Source: JBMYQA01 sp049600855
GTDB taxonomy: Bacteria; Bacteroidota; Bacteroidia; Cytophagales; Flammeovirgaceae
Direction of reading: 5' to 3'
Assembly: GCA_049600855.1 (NCBI GenBank)
Contig: JBMYQA010000206.1
Location: 1-11,149 of the forward strand
DNA: 11,149 bases
Part shown: piece after piece, positions 6,509 to 11,149 of the stretch
Numbering within the stretch: position 1 is the first letter of the stretch
How the letters are laid out: every line of letters starts with the position of its first letter
Notes under the pieces: model-generated
The model's database searches: none
Told to the model about the DNA's origin: nothing
Seen by the model: only the letters and a program-made list of their open reading frames with translations
Program-made: the position numbers and the translations under genes

Positions 6509-9493
6509 TCATGGAGAAATCCGTACCAATAAAAACTCAATGCTATGGGGAGAGGAATCACCTATCAGTTCATAATCGATTTTATAACTGTAGCGCGCGC
6601 CTAAATCGACATCGAGCAAACGGAAAGCTCTGAAATCGGTGGTAAGTTCAAAACCAACAGAAGTGAGATTTAATTGGAAATCGTTTAAGCCACGCTCTCG
6701 CCCGAAGAGTGGGGCAGATACCCCATCGAGTTGATACGAAGCAGCATCAAAAAAGAGCGTGCCCTTAAGTCGTTGAATGAAGGCAAAAGACCCTAAGGCA
6801 AGATCAGGATAGGCAATTGGAAAGGTGTAATTCGCAGATAAGCGATATGCTCCATCATTATTCACAGCTCCATAACCGCGCGATCCAGCAAATTGATTTC
6901 TAAAGCCGTAGGTATCAAAACGACTAGCAAATTGGTATTGCCCAATTAGCATCGTACCGTGATTTCTAAATAATCCTGGAAGGAAAAAACGTGTTCTCAG
7001 TAAAGTAGTCTCGCCTTGCCCAACAGAGTTGCCCAACACTCGTCGGTGTCTAACACCAAAGAAATACCCAAATTTAGGATAGATGTTTTGTCTTGCGCGC
7101 TGCTGATTGCCACTAAATATCAAGTTCAAATCTAAAACGCCAATGGTTTCATCTGCTTGAAGGTTGGAAATACCATCAATATTTTCGAAACTATTATGAT
7201 TCGTCCGTGTTCTGAGCGATACCGAAGTGTAATCTAATTTGATTCGCTCGTAATCTGCTGATAATTCTAAGTTAGAGAAAATGTTACCTTGCGTAAGGTT
7301 AAAAGGGAGGGTAACACCAAAGTTTACACTTTCTTCATCCCATACTCGAAAAATTGATGCGGACAGTAAGGTATCAACGCCTTCTTCGTAAGTGGCGTAT
7401 ACGTAAGGATAACTTCGATCTCGTTCATTTTTACCTGTGTAGCCCACTCGAAGAATCGGCCAAAATTGTCCATAAGCCAATTCCCCATAAAATCGGCCAT
7501 TATTTTCATTGCCATTATAAATGTAGCCACCTGTAGCCGAAATGGTGCTTAGCTTATTATCAATCTCTAACTCAATACCACCCTCAGCCTCAAAAGGATC
7601 ACTCACAATAGGATTCCAACTGTGTAATTGTAGCGCTCCATTAAATTTACTATAGCGCTTTACCTCATGTTTTTCAGTCGGTATTTTCTCAAAAATGGCT
7701 CCCCCTTCTTCCTCCTCTGCTTTTCGGTGTATTTGTAGAATGTTATCAGGTTGAGCAGCTAACACCTTCCATTCGTTCGGATGGATGGGCATCGTCATCA
7801 AATCGTAGCCTAAGGAACTGAATTCGCTATAAGCCAAGGTTTTTCCATCAGGAGAAACAGCAGGTTGGAAGGCTCCTAATTTAGTAGAGGTAACTTGATA
7901 AATGCTTTTAGAACCATCCGTTTTTACCGCATAAATGTTGTTGATACCAGTGTAACTAGCGGTAAAAAATACATGATCTTTACCTGGATATGGATTGGCG
8001 ATTTGCTCATTGGTGAACTCCGTCAATAAAGTCATTTCTCCACTTTCTGAATTGATTTTGACAAGTGCGTTTTGGTTGTCTTTGGCAATGGTCACCACAA
8101 TGTGTTTATTGTCGCTCATCCAACGAGGGAAAGCGAAGAAATAGTTTTCTGGATTCTCCAATGTTTCCATTAGTTCCCCCGTATTCGGATTTACAATCAC
8201 AAGGTTATAAGTCACTTGCTCACTAGTTTGTACCGCAATGATTTTTGACTCATCAAAACTCAAATCAGGGGCAAAGTATTTGGTGCGGTGCGTAAGCTTT
8301 TGCTTTTTGCTACTTGGAATGGCAGGAGCGCGCTTAAGAATAGAGAAATCTTTGTTGTACCAACGGGGATGAAAGGTGATTTCTGACCAGACTAAGGTAT
8401 TGTTTTTAACCGACAAAGAAGCATTGAGATCAATGTTAAAACCAGATGGATAAAGCTCCGTTTCCGAACCATCAGCTTCTACAATGTAATAGGTACGGAT
8501 TTCATCGAATCCACTTTTTTCTACAATAATTCGATCATTATCGAGAAATTGAGGATGGCGATAATCCGTATATTTTACTTTTTCGGTGCGATTGATTTTC
8601 GTTGCTTTGGTCAGTTCTAGTTTAGCCAAATCTGCCGTGTAGAGGCTATCTAGGTAAGTCATGGTTTCTTTGTACAATTGTTTGGTACCTAAGCTCGTTT
8701 CCTTTTTCAACGTATGTGAAAATGGATAGAAAATGCCTTTGTATTTACCTGCTCCGTTTAATACGTTGGCCCAAACGTCTTTCCCAAAATGATTACGGGC
8801 ATGAGATACCATGTAATAACCGAGTTGGTAATGATTGGGAACAAAGTCTTTAAAAGAACCTGCTGAAGCTTTTTCATAATTGTACCTTCTCCCTTCTAAA
8901 CGCAACGACCGGTATTCTTTGTCGAAATCAGGCGTTCTGCCTCTGCCAGAATGCGTGAAGGAAGTTTCAGCTATAATCGCATCGCCCTCCGAATACCACC
9001 TTGGTATCGCCATGCCTGTCATAAAACCCCAACCGTTTTGCCCAAAAAGCACACTCATAAATTTGGTGATGCCGATTTTGGCATTTTGATTTTGCTGTAC
9101 GTGTCGGTATTCATGAATGGTTAATAAATCCATCCAATTGGATGAACCCGCAAAGTTGAATTGTGGTGGCGTAGTGAAAAACTCTGAGCGAAAGGGCGAA
9201 ATAGCCACAAAACCATTGGGAATAGTCGTCTGGTTTTGTAAGAAAATACTCACAGGTTCACTAATGTTGCCAATGGATTGGGTATTGCTTGTATCAGCCA
9301 AAAAATGAACTAAATTGGCAATACGCTGTGCTTGTGCATCTAAGCCTTTGGGAAAGACCACCTGCACTTTATCGGTTTTGAGTTGATACCATTTGAGCTT
9401 GCTAGGTGTCAGTCCTAACTCATACGTCTGTGCCAGCAAAAGTGGGCTCGAAACACAGCAGATAAGGACTAAAAGAGCGAATAGTTTTTTCAT
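6509..9493 (-). CDS. Secreted zinc-peptidase-like domain / TolB-type propeller / outer-membrane barrel protein
   Basis: 994 residues from the ATG at 9493. The frame is open upstream to an ATG at 9556, but MKKLFALLVLICC here is a clear signal peptide (cut near Ala21-Gln22), so I chose the inner start. Residues about 40-290: peptidase-like domain with HEYRH at 127-131 (HExxH, catalytic Glu128) and a candidate third zinc ligand Glu169 in RWYSEGDA. Residues about 305-580: repeated beta-propeller blades of TolB/PD40 type, clearest at FQPAVSPDGKTLAYSEF. Residues 590-612: charged linker. Residues about 635-994: beta-rich segment of alternating polar and aromatic residues, with SRGYG at 871-875, about 120 residues before the end. 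This resembles the (V/I)RG(F/Y) loop of Omp85/surface-antigen barrels. The last residue is proline rather than the aromatic usual for barrels. I infer an outer-membrane anchor carrying periplasmic peptidase and propeller domains; substrate and proteolytic activity are unproven. No neighbour shares its strand. Confidence 0.85.
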   Translation of the reverse strand: MKKLFALLVLICCVSSPLLLAQTYELGLTPSKLKWYQLKTDKVQVVFPKGLDAQAQRIANLVHFLADTSNTQSIGNISEPVSIFLQNQTTIPNGFVAISPFRSEFFTTPPQFNFAGSSNWMDLLTIHEYRHVQQNQNAKIGITKFMSVLFGQNGWGFMTGMAIPRWYSEGDAIIAETSFTHSGRGRTPDFDKEYRSLRLEGRRYNYEKASAGSFKDFVPNHYQLGYYMVSHARNHFGKDVWANVLNGAGKYKGIFYPFSHTLKKETSLGTKQLYKETMTYLDSLYTADLAKLELTKATKINRTEKVKYTDYRHPQFLDNDRIIVEKSGFDEIRTYYIVEADGSETELYPSGFNIDLNASLSVKNNTLVWSEITFHPRWYNKDFSILKRAPAIPSSKKQKLTHRTKYFAPDLSFDESKIIAVQTSEQVTYNLVIVNPNTGELMETLENPENYFFAFPRWMSDNKHIVVTIAKDNQNALVKINSESGEMTLLTEFTNEQIANPYPGKDHVFFTASYTGINNIYAVKTDGSKSIYQVTSTKLGAFQPAVSPDGKTLAYSEFSSLGYDLMTMPIHPNEWKVLAAQPDNILQIHRKAEEEEGGAIFEKIPTEKHEVKRYSKFNGALQLHSWNPIVSDPFEAEGGIELEIDNKLSTISATGGYIYNGNENNGRFYGELAYGQFWPILRVGYTGKNERDRSYPYVYATYEEGVDTLLSASIFRVWDEESVNFGVTLPFNLTQGNIFSNLELSADYERIKLDYTSVSLRTRTNHNSFENIDGISNLQADETIGVLDLNLIFSGNQQRARQNIYPKFGYFFGVRHRRVLGNSVGQGETTLLRTRFFLPGLFRNHGTMLIGQYQFASRFDTYGFRNQFAGSRGYGAVNNDGAYRLSANYTFPIAYPDLALGSFAFIQRLKGTLFFDAASYQLDGVSAPLFGRERGLNDFQLNLTSVGFELTTDFRAFRLLDVDLGARYSYKIDYELIGDSSPHSIEFLLVRISP

Positions 9494-9589
9494 AAACTGG
9501 CGATTCAAGATTGAAATGGGGCTTTCTTTTTGATAGGAAAACCAAGCAGTCATCATCTACTAAAAAAGACAATTGACAAAAGAGTTCGC

Positions 9590-9620
9590 CAAATCTAACA
9601 GAAATCGGCAATTCACTCAA
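9590..9620 (-). promoter_or_regulatory. Bacteroidota-type promoter for the peptidase/barrel gene
   Basis: Read on the minus strand, TAGATTTG (plus-strand 9597 down to 9590) matches the -7 consensus TAnnTTTG at every fixed base. A TTG (9620-9618) lies 20 bases upstream as the -33 element. Transcription would begin near 9583, leaving an untranslated leader of about 90 bases before the ATG at 9493. An alternative ATG at 9556 would be only about 27 bases from that start point, which keeps the upstream start possible despite the signal peptide. Confidence 0.5.
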
Positions 9621-9659
9621 GATTGCACGAAATTCTCTTTACTTCAAGTCTGATTTACC

Positions 9660-9667
9660 TATCTTCG
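9660..9667 (+). promoter_or_regulatory. Possible -7 element for the 460-residue TPR-like protein gene
   Basis: TATCTTCG differs from the TAnnTTTG consensus at one base and lies 30 bases before the ATG at 9698, a usual leader length in this phylum. No TTG is found at the right distance upstream, so this is a weak call. It would make the gene divergent from the minus-strand promoter at 9590-9620. Confidence 0.25.
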
Positions 9668-9697
9668 TTGATCATTAAACACTTAATGCTGCTTGTT

Positions 9698-11080
9698 ATG
9701 GCTAAACGAATCAAACCAAAGAAAAAAAATCAAGGGAGTTCGGGGCAGTTATCTCCCAAAAAGTATGTGCAAACACAAGCTAAAAAGCTTCCATTAGGCG
9801 AGTGTTTCATTACGGAAGATTGGGAACAGATGGGATTGGCAAATGTGATTGTGAGTCGTGTACATACTACTGGAAATATTACCTACGGCATTTATTTAGT
9901 AGATACCTATTGTTTAGGCATCAAAGATACTTTTTTTGATTTTAACATTACCCAATACGAGTTTAGAGATCGAATTGCTCAAATGAGGGAAGATGGCTTA
10001 GTGCCTTGTGCGTATGCCTTAGCGCATAATGTCATTATCGGCGGATTGGAATACGCCGAAGACTTGGGCTTAGCTCCCCATAAAGATTTTGCCATTACCG
10101 AACATTTATTGGAAGATGATGACGATGTCGAGTTTATTCCATTGACCTTTGGATATAATGGCATGCCGCAGTTGGTGGTCAATCACAATCAGCCCAGAGA
10201 TCGAGAAATGGCGATACTCAATCGTACGGTGGGGCCGTTAAACTACGATGTGGTATTTTTAGATGAGTTTGGCGATCCCATAGAAAGCGATGAGGATGAA
10301 TACGGCGATGCGGATTTTGAAGATCCTGTAAAAAACTTGTTACAAATCTTTGAAGCGGTAGATCAAGCTTATGAAAAACACTTCCCTGAAGAAATTAAAG
10401 AAGCCGAAGCGCGCTTTACGGAAGAGATGGACTATTACATTACAGAAGGTCCCTCAACCAAACACATGGAAGATGAGCTCATTGATACCTTAAATGATTT
10501 GGCTCAGCTAAAAAAGGAAGACCCTCAAGGTGCTATTCCTTTAATCGAAAAAGCCATTGAAACCTATCCTGAAGAGCCTATCCTGCATAATTTTTTGGCT
10601 TCAATTTACGATCGTTTAGGTGATGAGCAAAAGGCCATTGAGCTTCGAATAGCCATTTATGAGCGTTTCCCTGATTTTATTTTAGGCGTAATTCCGTTCT
10701 ATTTGTTGATGATTGATGACGGGAAAATAGAAGAGCTTGATCAATTGCTAGAAGGGAAGTGGGACATCACTCTTTTTCAGCCTGAGCGTAGCACATTCAG
10801 CATCCAAGAGGTATATGTATATTACATGTTTATGATCCAATATTCATTGGTAAAAGATCAGTTGATTTGGGCTTCCATTTATTTAGCGGCTATTCCGCAA
10901 GAACAGTTGAAAGATGAAGAACAAGTGATGATACTCTTTGAGTTGGCGATGAAGATTTGTGAGGATAAAATGAAAAAAGTACTTGGCGATCACTATGTGG
11001 AAAATGATATGACCGCCAACTTAGCAGCGCTGGTCGCCCAAGGAGATGTAGAGGCAAGCGACTTACCCAAAGGCATTTGA
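9698..11080 (+). CDS. Uncharacterised cytoplasmic protein with TPR-like C-terminal region
   Basis: 460 residues. I chose the ATG at 9698 (MAKRIKPKKK); the frame is open back to a TTG at 9623 and an ATG at 9686, but the extra residues look non-coding. No signal peptide or membrane segment is seen, so it is probably cytoplasmic. Residues 1-30 are strongly basic and low in complexity. Residues about 31-190 form a conserved-looking domain with GECFITEDWE, VDTYCLGIKD, NVIIGGLEYAEDLG and an acidic LEDDDD followed by FIPLTFGYNG. I recall such blocks in hypothetical proteins but know no function. Residues 191-210 are a very acidic linker. Residues about 260-325 look like TPR helices (a 'GAIPLIEKAIETYP' helix, then LHNFLASIYDRLGDEQKAIEL), followed by more helix to the end. 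TPRs suggest protein-protein binding. No catalytic motif identified. The gene is divergent from the peptidase/barrel gene, and no terminator is visible after the stop. Confidence 0.82.
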   Translation: MAKRIKPKKKNQGSSGQLSPKKYVQTQAKKLPLGECFITEDWEQMGLANVIVSRVHTTGNITYGIYLVDTYCLGIKDTFFDFNITQYEFRDRIAQMREDGLVPCAYALAHNVIIGGLEYAEDLGLAPHKDFAITEHLLEDDDDVEFIPLTFGYNGMPQLVVNHNQPRDREMAILNRTVGPLNYDVVFLDEFGDPIESDEDEYGDADFEDPVKNLLQIFEAVDQAYEKHFPEEIKEAEARFTEEMDYYITEGPSTKHMEDELIDTLNDLAQLKKEDPQGAIPLIEKAIETYPEEPILHNFLASIYDRLGDEQKAIELRIAIYERFPDFILGVIPFYLLMIDDGKIEELDQLLEGKWDITLFQPERSTFSIQEVYVYYMFMIQYSLVKDQLIWASIYLAAIPQEQLKDEEQVMILFELAMKICEDKMKKVLGDHYVENDMTANLAALVAQGDVEASDLPKGI

Positions 11081-11149
11081 TTTATTAGTGTTTCTCACGC
11101 ATGGTTTATGATGCAAAAATGTCACCTCTTTTTCCGCCTCTTGAATCAT

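Noticed and set aside
11101..11149. Frames open to the window end from ATG 11101 (or 11119) and from ATG 11108
   Set aside because: Two different frames stay open over fewer than 20 codons, so no partial gene can be chosen from the sequence.

Overview
The window reads as chromosomal DNA of a Bacteroidota bacterium, probably of the Cytophagia type; I cannot name a genus. The pointers are an A+T-leaning composition, start codons with no clear Shine-Dalgarno sequence, an exact TAnnTTTG-type -7 element upstream of the minus-strand gene, and gene families typical of that phylum (receiver/reductase fusion, TlpA-like exported thioredoxins, a peptidase/propeller/barrel surface protein). I see no tRNA, rRNA, CRISPR array, insertion sequence or phage gene.

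Layout: positions 5-6424 carry six plus-strand genes. The first encodes a response-regulator receiver fused to a thioredoxin-reductase-like flavoprotein that lacks the redox CxxC. Next come egtB and egtD, the sulfoxide synthase and histidine trimethyltransferase of ergothioneine synthesis. After a 374-base non-coding gap there is a probable lipoprotein, an exported thioredoxin-like protein with WCGPC four bases behind it, and a second exported thioredoxin-fold protein with CNHC. A strong two-way terminator (6441-6484) separates this run from a long minus-strand gene (6509-9493). Its product joins a signal peptide, an HExxH zinc-peptidase-like domain, a TolB-type propeller and a C-terminal outer-membrane barrel. 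Divergently from it, 9698-11080 encodes a 460-residue cytoplasmic protein with an unrecognised N-terminal domain and TPR-like helices.

Functionally the left half has a redox and thiol theme: a flavoprotein reductase-like enzyme, the two core enzymes for the thiol ergothioneine, and two exported thioredoxin-fold proteins. Whether they act together is inference, since the gaps between them suggest several transcription units. EgtB and EgtD would be enough to make hercynyl-cysteine sulfoxide from histidine, SAM, cysteine and O2 if EgtB uses free cysteine; the C-S lyase (EgtE-type) is not in the window and must lie elsewhere.

Most of the window is ordinary. The points most worth a second look are the cysteine-poor reductase fusion, the three-part peptidase/propeller/barrel protein, the perfect stem-loops just upstream of both egt genes, and the uncharacterised 460-residue protein.
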